Shown here: in pieces, positions 25,354 through 35,038 of the stretch | Position numbering within the stretch: the first letter of the stretch is position 1 | Layout of the letters: every line of letters starts with the position of its first letter | NCBI GenBank assembly: GCA_019459525.1 | Contig: JAIBEY010000049.1 | Coordinates: 16,861-80,860 of the forward strand | Direction: 5' to 3' | From: Prolixibacteraceae bacterium | GTDB taxonomy: Bacteria > Bacteroidota > Bacteroidia > Bacteroidales > Prolixibacteraceae | Length of the DNA stretch: 64,000 nt | Notes under the pieces: generated by a model | What the model was told of the DNA's origin: nothing | Seen by the model: the letters and a program-made list of their open reading frames with translations, nothing else | Database searches by the model: none | Program-made: the position numbers and the translations under genes

Positions 25354-27198
25354 TTAATTTTTTGTAAGTGTTGCCTTAAGCGCCCATGGGTCAAAGGTAA
25401 CCGTATAGTTTCCGTCGGAAGGTACACCAATATTGTCGCCTCCCGGAGATAGGGCATTCATGCTTCCTCCGTAATTTATATCCCAGGCATCATTTGCCCT
25501 GAATTTAAACTGACCGGAAGACTTTAAATCAGCAGTTATGGTGAATACATTTTTAACTGCATCCCAGGTCATTGGAGTGCTGGCTCCCCAACCACCGGGA
25601 GTGGCGTCTCCGATGATACCCCAGCGGTTTGCGCTGTAAGTGTAAGCATTGGGGTGGCTTAAGTCCAGAACAATGGCATAATCAGCTTCAGCGGCCATCG
25701 GAATGTTATCGCCTCCGGCATTGAGTTTGGAATCTTTGGAACTGCTTCCATAATTAAAATCCCAATTGTGGTTTGCCCTGAATTTCATTTCAGCTTTTGT
25801 CAGATGGATTACTCCTCTCCAGGTACGTGAAGCCGGATCGTAAGCCAAGGCGGTTTCATCACCCCATCCGCCCGGAGTAGCATCGCCAATAACGCCCCAA
25901 ACCGTTTTAACTGCGGTATAAGTCAGGGCAGTTGCATCGGCGTTTATTTTGTAGTAACCGGCCGGTGAACTGAAATTATCGCCGCTGGCATCCAGTTTAC
26001 CTGCAGCTCCGGCGCCATAATTTGGTCCGTCCCAGTTGTTCTGACTTGCAAACTTCCAGGCATTCGAGGCATTTGCCATATAAACATATCCTTCGAGTTT
26101 GTCAGGAGTTGCAATGGTACTGATTACCTGTGGCGATTTATCCGGAGACCAGTTTGCCAATGCGGAACCAGGGTAGCTGGCTTCCACGTAGTCGCCCGGA
26201 ATATTCCAGGTAAGGATGTCGGCTAAAGTGGTAAAGGTAACATCTGCACCATAAGCCGTTCCGGCGCTGTTTGTCGCATAGGCACGTAAATGATAGGTGG
26301 TAAATTTATTCAGATTGGTCAGGTTACTTACAAAAGCACCCAGCCCATTTCCACCATCAATTTTGCCGTCGGTTATGGTCGGATTAGCGCTCATACCCCA
26401 TACAAGTCCTCTTGCGGTAACAGTTCCTCCGCCATCGTAACTAACATCGCCACCAGAAACTGCTGCAACCTTAGTGATGCCGGTTACTGCAGCTGTTGTA
26501 ACAGTTGGTAAATCAATCAGTGTTTTAAATGATACGGCAGGGCCATAACCAGTGCCAGCGCTGTTTGTAGCATAAGCGCGTACATAGTAGGTTGTGTTTC
26601 CTTTCAAACCGGTTAGTGCGCTTACGAAAGCACCAGCTCCTTTGCCATCAGTTGTTTTGCTGTCGGCAATGGTTGGGGTAGCGGTTATACCAAAACAAAT
26701 ACCACGGTCGGTAACTTCTGCACCACCGGTAACGGTTACGTTACCACCACCTGCGGCCGAATTACCGGTAATGGTGGTAATAGCTGCTGTGGTTAAGGTT
26801 GGGACTACGGGCAATGTAGTAAAAGAATACTCTTCTCCGTAAACGGTGCCGTTGGTACCATTGGCATAAGCCCGTGCATAATATTTGGTTGCATAGGTCA
26901 GGTTGCTTAGCGTTACATTGAAGGTTGCCGATTTATCGTCGCCGCTGTAAGCTGTCTTGTTATTGGTAACAGTCGGATTTGCCGAGGTATTGTAACATAC
27001 TCCCTTTTCGGTAAAACCATCGCCCTGAGCTACCACAAAACCCACAACCGTTGCTGTGCTTGAAGTAACATCCAGTAATTGAGAGGTAGAAAGTTTCGGA
27101 TCTAATCTTACTTCCGAAGTTTCCTTGGTACACGCGCCAAAAATGATTGTCGCAGTAACCAGGACGGCCAGTATTCTATATATGGACATTCGTTTCAT
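25354..27198 (-). CDS. SusF-like surface glycan-binding lipoprotein with internal repeats
   Basis: About 614 residues from the ATG at 27198 (the frame is open to an ATG at 27222, five bases after susE). The lipoprotein signal ends FGACTKE. There are three ~90-residue fibronectin-like units (about 30-330), each ending in a YYVRAYATNSAGTGYG-type strand, a spacer, then three SusE/SusF starch-binding-type units (about 390-614). The last two units begin GVIGDATPGGWG and GIIGDATPGGWG and carry NHNWDFNYG and NDAWDINYG, where the Trp/Tyr residues probably stack on glucose. It binds maltooligosaccharides at the cell surface and keeps them near SusCD. The combination with the fibronectin-like units is not the classic SusF layout. 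Confidence 0.82.
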   Translation of the reverse strand: MKRMSIYRILAVLVTATIIFGACTKETSEVRLDPKLSTSQLLDVTSSTATVVGFVVAQGDGFTEKGVCYNTSANPTVTNNKTAYSGDDKSATFNVTLSNLTYATKYYARAYANGTNGTVYGEEYSFTTLPVVPTLTTAAITTITGNSAAGGGNVTVTGGAEVTDRGICFGITATPTIADSKTTDGKGAGAFVSALTGLKGNTTYYVRAYATNSAGTGYGPAVSFKTLIDLPTVTTAAVTGITKVAAVSGGDVSYDGGGTVTARGLVWGMSANPTITDGKIDGGNGLGAFVSNLTNLNKFTTYHLRAYATNSAGTAYGADVTFTTLADILTWNIPGDYVEASYPGSALANWSPDKSPQVISTIATPDKLEGYVYMANASNAWKFASQNNWDGPNYGAGAAGKLDASGDNFSSPAGYYKINADATALTYTAVKTVWGVIGDATPGGWGDETALAYDPASRTWRGVIHLTKAEMKFRANHNWDFNYGSSSKDSKLNAGGDNIPMAAEADYAIVLDLSHPNAYTYSANRWGIIGDATPGGWGASTPMTWDAVKNVFTITADLKSSGQFKFRANDAWDINYGGSMNALSPGGDNIGVPSDGNYTVTFDPWALKATLTKN

Positions 27199-27227
27199 AG
27201 AGATTGTTTTAAAATGTTTCATACAAA

Positions 27228-28262
27228 CTAGTTTTTAGTAATTGTATAGGTACCGCCAACTTCACCTTTAATGGCATTCGGATTGGTTATGGTTAGTACA
27301 ATGGTGTATTTCCCGGCAGCAACCGTGATATTTGATCCATCAACAGTTAGTTTGTCGGTTGTGCCACCCAAATTCCAGGCCCATCCATCATTTAACCTGA
27401 ATTTGATATCACCAGCCACCAAATCGATTGTAATTTTCCAGGTGCCGGTAGCTGCATCGTAATCCATTTTCTGGTCCGGAGAATCCCATCCGTTCGGAGT
27501 TGCAGAACCAACTAATCCAATCATGTACGATTCAAGACTGAAAGTAAGTGCTTTGGTATCGGCAGTGAATTTATACCATCCGTTTGCTGAGGCTGTTATT
27601 CCGGTACCATTAACTGCAAGGGCCGTACCGCTTGCTCCATACGAAACATTGGTATCCGGGTCTTTTAATGTAAATGGTTTGGCTACATCAAGTTTTACGT
27701 AACCGGTATATTTTCCGTCACCTAAAGCTGATTCAATTTTCTGGGTAAGGCCCGAGCCAACCAAATCTAAACGAGGTAAGCCATAAACAGTAACATTGGC
27801 TGTTTTTGTTTCAGAAATGTAGGCTAATGGATTGGTACTGGTACCAAGAGCGCCGGTACCGGCATCGACAACCAGCACCGATCTGATTCGGAAATCTACC
27901 GAAGAAACCTGATCGGCTGGAAACTTTTTAAGCAGGATTCCATTCAGGTCGCTTACTGTAATTTTTAACGAGCCCGCCTGAATATCGGAAATTACCGCAA
28001 TTGGATCGGCAAATTTGGTTCCTGCAGCACAGGCTTCCAAAAAGTAATTTGCAGAAGCCGTAAATCCCGGATCAACATCGGTTCCGGTAAACTCAAGGAC
28101 TGTGTTTCCCTTGGTTCTCTGGAGCGTTAAATCAGGCATCGTTTTAATCGTTGGCGCAACAGGACTTGTGGCCATAACCACCTTTGTTTCATCTTTTTCG
28201 CAAGAGAACAAAAGTCCGAGTAACCCAATGAAAGCTATATATTTAAATAAATTCTTATTCAT
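27228..28262 (-). CDS. susE: SusE-like starch-binding lipoprotein
   Basis: 344 residues; lipoprotein signal ends LLFSCEKDE. The N-terminal part is an SusE Ig-like domain (about 30-160), followed by two starch-binding-type units. The second contains GLVGSATPNGWDS and NDGWAWNLGG, equivalent to the aromatic binding platforms in the SusF-like neighbour. An outer-membrane surface protein that binds starch fragments without hydrolysing them. Gene order C-D-E-F with short gaps matches characterised sus operons. Confidence 0.87.
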   Translation of the reverse strand: MNKNLFKYIAFIGLLGLLFSCEKDETKVVMATSPVAPTIKTMPDLTLQRTKGNTVLEFTGTDVDPGFTASANYFLEACAAGTKFADPIAVISDIQAGSLKITVSDLNGILLKKFPADQVSSVDFRIRSVLVVDAGTGALGTSTNPLAYISETKTANVTVYGLPRLDLVGSGLTQKIESALGDGKYTGYVKLDVAKPFTLKDPDTNVSYGASGTALAVNGTGITASANGWYKFTADTKALTFSLESYMIGLVGSATPNGWDSPDQKMDYDAATGTWKITIDLVAGDIKFRLNDGWAWNLGGTTDKLTVDGSNITVAAGKYTIVLTITNPNAIKGEVGGTYTITKN

Positions 28263-28280
28263 TGTTTCGAAGTTTAGAGG

Positions 28281-29897
28281 TTAATAACCCGAATTTTGTT
28301 TGATGTTAGGATTGGCAGATACTTCATCACCTGGAATCGGGAAGATATTCAGATGTTTGTCGGTATTTGTTCCTTTAAATATGCCGCCTTTCCATTGCCA
28401 GTTGTAACCGCCATCAGTAAATTTACCGAAACGAACCAGGTCAGTACGGCGTTGAGCTTCGTAATAGAACTCACGGCCACGTTCGTCAATCAGGAATTGG
28501 TCGGTTAACTGATCGGCTGTAATATTTCCGCTGGTGTTTCCATAAGCGCGGGTTCTTACGGCATTGATGTCTTTAATTGCGTTGGCCTTATCGTTTAAGC
28601 GATACAGAGCTTCTGCACGCATTAACAAGGCATCGGCGTATCGGAAAATCGGAAAATCGGTACTTGCATAAGCCGGGTTGTAATTGGTTGCTTGTGTTCC
28701 ATCGGCATTTTTGGCTGTGAATTTATACACACCAATTCCGTAATCGCCGTTTGATGAGGCGCTTGGAATATTCATGCTTTTCTTCATTTTCAGATATACC
28801 CGTTTGTCTTTGCTCTGTGCAAAAGTAGGATCGGTTGCCGGAACAGGTACATTTCCGTAGGTAGCGATGGTATCAACCAGCACGTTCATAAAATCTTTCC
28901 TGGACCGGTTTCCGTTCCAGTTTGTATTCGATGTCAGTCCGTGGTAATCTTCGGCCCTAAGGTAAACTGCGTCGCTGCTCGATTCAATGATAAAGGTAGT
29001 TCCCACATAACCCTGGGTATTTACTCCGTCTTGTTCCCAGGCAAAAATCATTTCCGGATTCCGGGGCCCATCATTGTCGGCGCTAAAATTCTGCCGGTAG
29101 TTGGTTGCCAGCGAATATTTGCCGCTGTTGATTACTTTATCGGCATAAATTTTACAACTGTCCCATTTAGCTGTTCCGGTATAAACCTGGGCATTCAGAT
29201 ATACGCGGGCCAGAAGCATCCAGGCCGCAGCTTTGTCTGCCTGTGGGTACGAGAATTTGGGTTCTCCCAGTTTGGTATCTATATCTTTCAATTCAGAAAC
29301 GATATAGTTGAATAATTTAGCCCTTTCGATTTGTTTGGGGTAGAATTTACCAACTCCGTCGGCATCGGTTGTAAAGGGTGGGTTTCCGAATAAATCCATA
29401 TGCCAGGTATAAGCCAGCGCCCTCAAAAAACGAGCTTCGGCATTGTACTGCATAACAGCCGGATCGGTATTTCCGTTGGTAAACTTGATGAAATCGTTGG
29501 CATAAGTAATACTCAAACTTAAACGCTGATAAAGTGCGGTAAGGAAAGGATTACTTGCACTCCATGTCTGGGTATTCAAATCAGAGATACCCACATCGCC
29601 CCAGGCACAAATGGCCTCGTCGGTGGTAAGCTCCTGCAAATTCCAAAGGGCGCGGGTAGTTGTAAAAAAGTTCCCGTCCGAAGCCGAAATATCGTCTCCC
29701 CCGTTAGCTCCCTGTCCCGAAATGATGAAGCTGGCATAAATTTTACCCAAAGCTTCTTTCATGTAAATAGGATCGTCGCCTAAATTACCTGCCAAAATGG
29801 TATCGGGATCTTTAGGAGTAACATCCAGATCATTCACACACGATGTCACCATCAGTGCTGAAAGAACAATTCCTAATATTTTAATTTTTTTATTCAT
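28281..29897 (-). CDS. susD: SusD/RagB-family glycan-binding lipoprotein
   Basis: 538 residues. Lipoprotein signal ends VTSCVND; TPR-like helical core with the RFLRALAYTWHMDLFGNPP motif near residue 150 and the C-terminal DERGREFYYEAQRRTDLVRFGKF, both diagnostic. It acts as the lid over SusC, capturing maltooligosaccharides at the cell surface. Follows susC by 20 bases and shares its transcript. Confidence 0.94.
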   Translation of the reverse strand: MNKKIKILGIVLSALMVTSCVNDLDVTPKDPDTILAGNLGDDPIYMKEALGKIYASFIISGQGANGGDDISASDGNFFTTTRALWNLQELTTDEAICAWGDVGISDLNTQTWSASNPFLTALYQRLSLSITYANDFIKFTNGNTDPAVMQYNAEARFLRALAYTWHMDLFGNPPFTTDADGVGKFYPKQIERAKLFNYIVSELKDIDTKLGEPKFSYPQADKAAAWMLLARVYLNAQVYTGTAKWDSCKIYADKVINSGKYSLATNYRQNFSADNDGPRNPEMIFAWEQDGVNTQGYVGTTFIIESSSDAVYLRAEDYHGLTSNTNWNGNRSRKDFMNVLVDTIATYGNVPVPATDPTFAQSKDKRVYLKMKKSMNIPSASSNGDYGIGVYKFTAKNADGTQATNYNPAYASTDFPIFRYADALLMRAEALYRLNDKANAIKDINAVRTRAYGNTSGNITADQLTDQFLIDERGREFYYEAQRRTDLVRFGKFTDGGYNWQWKGGIFKGTNTDKHLNIFPIPGDEVSANPNIKQNSGY

Positions 29898-29917
29898 TTC
29901 TATTTTTTATTAGAATA

Positions 29918-32905
29918 TTAATAGGATAAACTTATGCCAAGCATAAATGTACGTGGCCTTGGGTATGCGTTGTTATCAATTCCGGGAACACCATCTACGC
30001 CACCAACATTCGAATATCCGACTTCAGGATCGATACCTCTGTATTTGGTGATAGTCAATACATTTTGAACGGTAAAGCTGACGCGTGCATTTAAATTGTC
30101 ATAGAAGTTGTCGAACCGGTAGCCTGCACTTAAATTATCCAGTTTGAAGAACGAAGCATTCTCAACAAAGTAATCGCTGGTAAACTGGCGTTTTACAAAT
30201 TGAGTTTCGCTCAGGTATTTGGGAAAATTTTTCCAGTAACCAATCTGCGAAATCTGGTCGTACGATGCCCCGGCGGCAACCTGGTTGTAAACGTAGTTTC
30301 CGATATTGGCACGGGTTGATGCAGAAATATCAAAATTTTTATAGTTGAAACGGGCCGAAAACCCAAACAAATAATCAGGTACCGGATTGTGGTAGATGTA
30401 TTTATCGGCATTGTCGCCATTCACGGTTCCGCCTTTTCCTGAAAGATCAACATAAAGCCCTTCGATTGGGGCGCCACTGGCATTGTAAACCTGCTTGTTC
30501 AGGAAATAGGAGTAGGCCGGATAGCCAACCCTTGTTACTTGCTTCTGTCCGGTAAAGGCGTCTCCATAAAGGATTCCAATGTAATTCGGATCGTCGCTTA
30601 TCAGCAGTTTGGTGATTTCATTTTTGTTGTACGTTACATTGAATCCCAGATTTAACGACATATCTTTTTTCGACATGGCAACCAGGTTCAACGAAAGTTC
30701 GGCCCCTGTATTTTCGAGACTTCCCACATTGGTTAATAAGGTATTGGAAAAGTTGCTGCCACTTGGAATAGTAACTGTATTCAATAAGTCGTCAGTAACG
30801 CGTTTGTAAACGTCAATTGATCCGGTAATACGATCCTTTATAAAACCAAAGTCAATTCCCACGTTTTGGGTCGTTGTCTGTTCCCATTTAATGTCGGGAT
30901 CATAGGCGCTCGGGCGCAGGGTTGGAAGGAATGTGCCGCCAATAGGGTAATAATTACCAGCCGAAGACGAAATGTACCTGGCCTGTGCCGGATAGTCGTT
31001 ACCGATGTCCTGTTGCCCGGTAACCCCCCAGCCTAATCGTAATTTCAGGTCGGTAATGGCTTTTACATTTTTCAGGAACGATTCATCTTTGATTTTCCAT
31101 GCAAATGCTGCCGATGGGAAAAGTCCCCATTGGTTATCTTCAGCAAAACGCGACGAACCATCGTTACGAACAGTGAATGTAAGTAAGTATCTGTTGTTCA
31201 GTGTATAATTTAAACGTCCGAAGAACGAAACCAAATAATTTTCGGTAATGAAAGAGGAATTTTCTGTTTCCTGATACGGATGTTCATTATCTACAATACC
31301 ACGGGTGAGCGTATTCCCTTCGCGTTTAAAATGCTGCCACGAATAACCGGCGGTTGCATCAATCCTACTTTTTATTTGGGTAATTTCTTTCGAATAATTT
31401 AAATAGAAATCAAGAAGGTCGTTGTAATTCTTTCCGTCGTAATCGCTTAACCGGCCCCAAAGCGGAGTGGTAAGTACCGACGGTGAAGTTACCGGGCGAT
31501 TGTTGTGCCCGACGGATTTGGTAAAGTCGGTTGCCAGGTTTAAAACGGCATGCACTTCAGGAAGGAACGGAAGTTTATAGTCGAACTTGGCGCTACCAAT
31601 GACCCGTTGTACATTCGATTTATTGTCGGCCGCCAAAAGTTGTTCTACCGGATTGGGTGTTCCGAGATTGGCTCCGTAGTTACCCCACTGAAAATAACCA
31701 TCGGAGCTGGTATTGCCATCTTTAACCGGTTTGGTCGGATCCATATTGATTGCCGAACCTAAAGCCCCGGCATCGCCAAAATTGTTGTTGGTAGCCATAC
31801 CCCTGAGGTTGAGGTTCACCTTTAAAGCATTCTCCATAAAACTGGGGTCGAGGCTTAACGAACCGGTGATGCGGTTCATATCGGTGTTTTTCATGATACC
31901 TTTCTGATCGGTATATCCGATTGAAACCCGGTAAGGCATGGTTCCCGATGCGCCCGACATGCTGAAATTATGATCATGCGATAGGGCAGTCCTGAAAATC
32001 TCTTTCTGCCAGTTTGTATTTTCGTTCCAAAGTTTGCTGTAACTGTCGGCTCCATACAAATCTTTATGGTCGTAGGCAATTTGCCTGAGTTCATCGCCCG
32101 AGTACACATCAATGAATTCGATAGCGCTGGCAATTGATGTATTTACGTCGTAAGTAAGTTTTACTTCGCTTCCGGCTTTACCCTTTTTGGTAGTTATTAA
32201 TATGACTCCGTTTGAAGCTCTCGATCCGTAAATGGCAGTAGCCGAAGCATCTTTCAATACCGTAAACGTTTCAATATCGTTCGGGTTAATGAACGAAAGG
32301 AAGTTGCTGCTTCCTGAAATATTGTTGTTGTCAATCGGAACTCCATCGATAATTATCAACGGGTCGTTCGACGCATTTAACGACGAACCTCCGCGAATAC
32401 GAATAGTTGCACCGCTTCCGGGGGCGCCACCTGCGGTAGTAATCACCACACCGGCACTTTTACCTACCAGCAAATCTTGCGGCGAAGTAATAGCTCCCTG
32501 GTTGAAGTCTTTCGAGTCGATGGCAACTACCGAACCGGTGGCATCCCCCTTTTTAACCTGACCGTATCCGATTACAACAACCTCTTCCAGTTCTTCGTTG
32601 TCAACCACAAGCGCAATCGAAAGACTTTTTTGTCCATCAATGATAACTTCTTGCATGGTATAACCTACAAACGAAAACTGGACGACATCACCCTTCGTTA
32701 CACCGAGAGTAAATATACCATCAAAATTGGTGATGGTTCCGTTGGTAGTTCCTTTTACTACAATAGAAACACCCGGTAAAGCTTCACCCGATGAGCTATC
32801 GGTAACCTTACCCGTTAATACTGACTGCTGAGCCATTGCCATAGTCCCAAGCAAAAGCGACAAAATCAATATTAATACATTTAGGTTTTTGCGAATAATC
32901 CTCAT
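29918..32905 (-). CDS. susC: SusC/RagA-family TonB-dependent transporter
   Basis: 995 residues. Sec signal, carboxypeptidase-regulatory-like domain (about 30-105, VLTGKVTDSSSGEALPGVSI), TonB box/plug beginning EEVVVIGYGQVKKGDATG (about 110-230) and a 22-strand-type barrel ending in an aromatic-terminated strand (FMLGISLSY). It imports maltooligosaccharides across the outer membrane using TonB energy with SusD. It is the first gene of the starch operon, opposite to lacI; an operator-like palindrome lies 165 bp upstream. Confidence 0.95.
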   Translation of the reverse strand: MRIIRKNLNVLILILSLLLGTMAMAQQSVLTGKVTDSSSGEALPGVSIVVKGTTNGTITNFDGIFTLGVTKGDVVQFSFVGYTMQEVIIDGQKSLSIALVVDNEELEEVVVIGYGQVKKGDATGSVVAIDSKDFNQGAITSPQDLLVGKSAGVVITTAGGAPGSGATIRIRGGSSLNASNDPLIIIDGVPIDNNNISGSSNFLSFINPNDIETFTVLKDASATAIYGSRASNGVILITTKKGKAGSEVKLTYDVNTSIASAIEFIDVYSGDELRQIAYDHKDLYGADSYSKLWNENTNWQKEIFRTALSHDHNFSMSGASGTMPYRVSIGYTDQKGIMKNTDMNRITGSLSLDPSFMENALKVNLNLRGMATNNNFGDAGALGSAINMDPTKPVKDGNTSSDGYFQWGNYGANLGTPNPVEQLLAADNKSNVQRVIGSAKFDYKLPFLPEVHAVLNLATDFTKSVGHNNRPVTSPSVLTTPLWGRLSDYDGKNYNDLLDFYLNYSKEITQIKSRIDATAGYSWQHFKREGNTLTRGIVDNEHPYQETENSSFITENYLVSFFGRLNYTLNNRYLLTFTVRNDGSSRFAEDNQWGLFPSAAFAWKIKDESFLKNVKAITDLKLRLGWGVTGQQDIGNDYPAQARYISSSAGNYYPIGGTFLPTLRPSAYDPDIKWEQTTTQNVGIDFGFIKDRITGSIDVYKRVTDDLLNTVTIPSGSNFSNTLLTNVGSLENTGAELSLNLVAMSKKDMSLNLGFNVTYNKNEITKLLISDDPNYIGILYGDAFTGQKQVTRVGYPAYSYFLNKQVYNASGAPIEGLYVDLSGKGGTVNGDNADKYIYHNPVPDYLFGFSARFNYKNFDISASTRANIGNYVYNQVAAGASYDQISQIGYWKNFPKYLSETQFVKRQFTSDYFVENASFFKLDNLSAGYRFDNFYDNLNARVSFTVQNVLTITKYRGIDPEVGYSNVGGVDGVPGIDNNAYPRPRTFMLGISLSY

Positions 32906-33069
32906 GTTTTAATAATTATTGGTTCAAATACTCATTTTTAGATTCATTCATCCAAAACTTTTTAGTTAATTCTGTTACGGTTTTTCGTTTAGTACTTCAT
33001 AAAATTAATTCCGTGACCAAAGTATCTATTCCGTTAAAATTTAGTTAAAAAATGTTATAAACTCTTTTC

Positions 33070-33083
33070 TGCAATCGTTTGCG
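33070..33083. promoter_or_regulatory. LacI-type operator upstream of susC
   Basis: TGCAATCGTTTGCG is a near-palindrome with the CG centre typical of LacI-family sites, embedded in ACTCTTTTCTGCAA-T-CGTTTGC. The same string, with one base changed, recurs upstream of the MFS gene at 39498. It lies in the 330-bp divergent region (32906-33236) between susC and lacI, 165 bp before the susC ATG. A - strand TACTTTG-like element near 33017-33023 is a possible susC -7 box. Confidence 0.75.
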
Positions 33084-33236
33084 GTTTCGTTTGCACTCCA
33101 AGTGTTATAAAACAGGTGGTGACTGGTAGGTACATTTTCGTTGTTTTTGGGCATGTTTTGTAACTTTTTGAGCAAAAAAATAAATTGCTATCTTTATGTG
33201 AATTTCATTCAAAAAGACCAAACCCAAACGACTCGC

Positions 33237-34256
33237 ATGCGCAGTAACCAGATTACAATTAAAGATATTGCCCGAATATTAGGTATCTCCCCCTCTACGG
33301 TGTCGAGGGCTCTCAAAGACCATCCGGATATCAATGTTGATACCAAAAGGGCTGTGAATGAGCTGGCTAATAAATTAAAATATCAACCCAATGCCGTAGC
33401 GCTCAGTCTGAAAAATAGCCGTAGCAATACCATTGGGGTAATTATTCCTGAAATTGTCCACTATTTTTTTTCGTCGGTTATTAGCGGTATCGAAGATGTT
33501 GCGTCGCAAAGAGGATTTACAGTTATTATCTGCCAGTCGAACGAAAGTTTCATTCGCGAGGTAGCCAATGCCCATACTTTGCTTTCGCACCGGGTCGATG
33601 GAATTTTGGTTTCCATTTCCAAGGAAACGCATTCGTTCGAACACCTGGTTAACTTGCAGGAAGTTGGAATCCCCCTGGTATTTTTCGACCGTATTGCCCC
33701 CGATATGCATGCCGACCAGGTGATTATTGATGATATGCAAGCCTCGTACAAAGCTACCCGCCACCTGATTGAAACCGGACGAAAACGCATTGCCCATTTT
33801 GCCGGGCCACAAACCCTGGTAATTGGCCGCGACCGGCTGCAAGGTTACCTGAATGCCCTGGCCGAGGCAGGACTGCCTGTTGACAACCGCCTGATTATTG
33901 AAGCCGACACATTTGAGAAAGCCCGCAATGCCGTGGTTGAAATGCTCGATGCCGGCATCGTTCCTGATGGTGTTTTTGCAGTAAACGACCTTACTGCCAT
34001 TGGAGCCATGCAAACCATTCAAAAACGCGGATATAAAATTCCTGATGAAATCTCCATTGTCGGGTTTTCTGATGGTCGTTTTTCCGGAATTACTGATCCG
34101 AATTTATCGTCGGTCGATCAGCACGGCTACGAAATGGGGACCACAGCAGCCGAAATGCTTTTTAGGCGTATTTTATCCGGCGAAACCGAATACATTCCTG
34201 AAGTAAAAATCCTGAATGCCGATTTGATTGTGAGGGGAAGTTCGGCGAAAGAATAA
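33237..34256 (+). CDS. LacI-family regulator of the starch locus
   Basis: 339 residues from the ATG at 33237, chosen because ITIKDIARILGISPSTVSRAL (the LacI helix-turn-helix) follows immediately; 32 codons of non-homologous open frame precede it. The hinge KYQPNAVALSLKN leads to a periplasmic-binding-protein-like effector domain (about 60-335). It probably responds to maltose or maltodextrins and binds the two TGCAAnCGTTTGCx sites at 33070 and 39498, linking the susCDEF arm and the transporter/phosphorylase arm. Divergent from susC. Confidence 0.9.
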   Translation: MRSNQITIKDIARILGISPSTVSRALKDHPDINVDTKRAVNELANKLKYQPNAVALSLKNSRSNTIGVIIPEIVHYFFSSVISGIEDVASQRGFTVIICQSNESFIREVANAHTLLSHRVDGILVSISKETHSFEHLVNLQEVGIPLVFFDRIAPDMHADQVIIDDMQASYKATRHLIETGRKRIAHFAGPQTLVIGRDRLQGYLNALAEAGLPVDNRLIIEADTFEKARNAVVEMLDAGIVPDGVFAVNDLTAIGAMQTIQKRGYKIPDEISIVGFSDGRFSGITDPNLSSVDQHGYEMGTTAAEMLFRRILSGETEYIPEVKILNADLIVRGSSAKE

Positions 34257-34273
34257 GCGTGTGAACTTTACAA

Positions 34274-34372
34274 ATTACAAATCCAGAAAATAAAATGCTG
34301 ATTTGCCAGCCTTTGGACGGCAAACCGGCATTGGAGACTACTTGCTCTAGTGCATATTTGGTAAAGCAGGTA
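34274..34372. repeat. Island repeat R1
   Basis: Resembles R2 at 34619-34717; both share ATTACAAATC, AATGCTGATT, GCCAGCCTTTGGA, GGCAAACCGGCAT and a trailing GCAGGT. It lies downstream of the 44-residue mini-protein gene, as R2 lies downstream of the 43-residue one, so a unit of mini-gene plus repeat was probably duplicated. The remaining sequence 34373-34436 shows nothing else. Confidence 0.7.
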
Positions 34373-34436
34373 TAAATGTAACTTTGATATCTTAGGCGCC
34401 ATCAGCAGTCAGCTTCATACAAGTTTGAATGATTTT

Positions 34437-34571
34437 TTAGAATAGATTACTAACGAAATTCTTAAATAAATCCCAATTTGAAAAAAATAAATATGATAAA
34501 AATACTGTCAATAAAATAACTAACAGGTTAATTTTGTCCTTCTTGATTTTAATTTTTTCTTTAGTCTCCAT
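34437..34571 (-). CDS. 44-residue single-helix mini-protein, candidate immunity/mimic peptide
   Basis: Complete small frame, ATG to TAA: lysine-rich N terminus (METKEKIKIKKDK), one hydrophobic helix (LLVILLTVFLSYLFF) and the tail SNWDLFKNFVSNLF. No double-glycine leader, so it should stay in the cytoplasmic membrane. The tail follows the same W-[DE]-x-[FI]-K plan as the exported peptide encoded at 35224 (KDWDDFKEGFFGAF). Together with the sister gene at 34813 it may protect the producer from the peptide; this is inference. AT-rich, unlike the flanking starch genes. Confidence 0.6.
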   Translation of the reverse strand: METKEKIKIKKDKINLLVILLTVFLSYLFFSNWDLFKNFVSNLF

Positions 34572-34618
34572 TTTCGTTTTTTAGATAAAAATACATAATA
34601 ATGATCACTACAGCCGGA

Positions 34619-34717
34619 TTACAAATCGCAGAACAAAAAAATGCTGATTACGTGCCAGCCTTTGGATGGCAAACCGGCATCAGCGACTTTTGGCTTTGGT
34701 GCATCAGGTAAGCAGGT
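34619..34717. repeat. Island repeat R2
   Basis: Second copy of the ~100-bp element described at 34274, about 345 bp away, in the same orientation. It lies between the two mini-protein genes and contains short GC-rich inverted segments. Confidence 0.7.
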
Positions 34718-34812
34718 TCTATTGCAATATAATTGGGATACAAATCGGTAGCTAAGTATTTCTTACGAGATAATATTCAATACTTATTCAAGTTAAAGCT
34801 GTAATCGCTTTT

Positions 34813-34944
34813 CTAAAATCCAAACAAAAATTGTTTGATTTCTTCCCAATATCCAAAAATATATTTGTAAAAAATAAGAAAAGTGATGAGAATAATAATA
34901 ATTCTCACAATCTCCTTTTGTTTGTTTTTAATAAGTACTTTCAT
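34813..34944 (-). CDS. 43-residue single-helix mini-protein, candidate immunity/mimic peptide
   Basis: Complete small frame: basic N terminus (MKVLIKNKQKEIVR), a hydrophobic helix (IIIILITFLIF) and a tail GYWEEIKQFLFGF. The tail resembles both the neighbouring 44-residue mini-protein and the exported peptide at 35224. No leader peptide is present. It is probably an inner-membrane protein with the C-terminal amphipathic segment at the membrane face. All peptide genes here run on the - strand behind the exporter genes. Confidence 0.6.
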   Translation of the reverse strand: MKVLIKNKQKEIVRIIIILITFLIFYKYIFGYWEEIKQFLFGF

Positions 34945-34985
34945 ACGATAAGTTGAAATTAAATAAACCTTTGATATATTTCAAT

Positions 34986-35025
34986 AACTGGCATGAAGTT
35001 AGATAATTTTTACTTCATGCCAGTT
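34986..35025. terminator. Perfect 14-bp hairpin after the peptide genes
   Basis: AACTGGCATGAAGT / ACTTCATGCCAGTT with a 12-nt loop, 14 bp beyond the stop of the 53-residue peptide gene. No strong T-run on the - strand, so it may end only part of the transcripts or stabilise the upstream mRNA. Confidence 0.6.
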
Positions 35026-35038
35026 GGATTAGAGTTTA

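Noticed and set aside
34274..34717. Insertion sequence or transposon ends bounding the peptide island
   Set aside because: R1 and R2 are both inside the island and in direct orientation; no transposase, terminal inverted repeats or target duplication seen at 34.26 or 39.2 kb.
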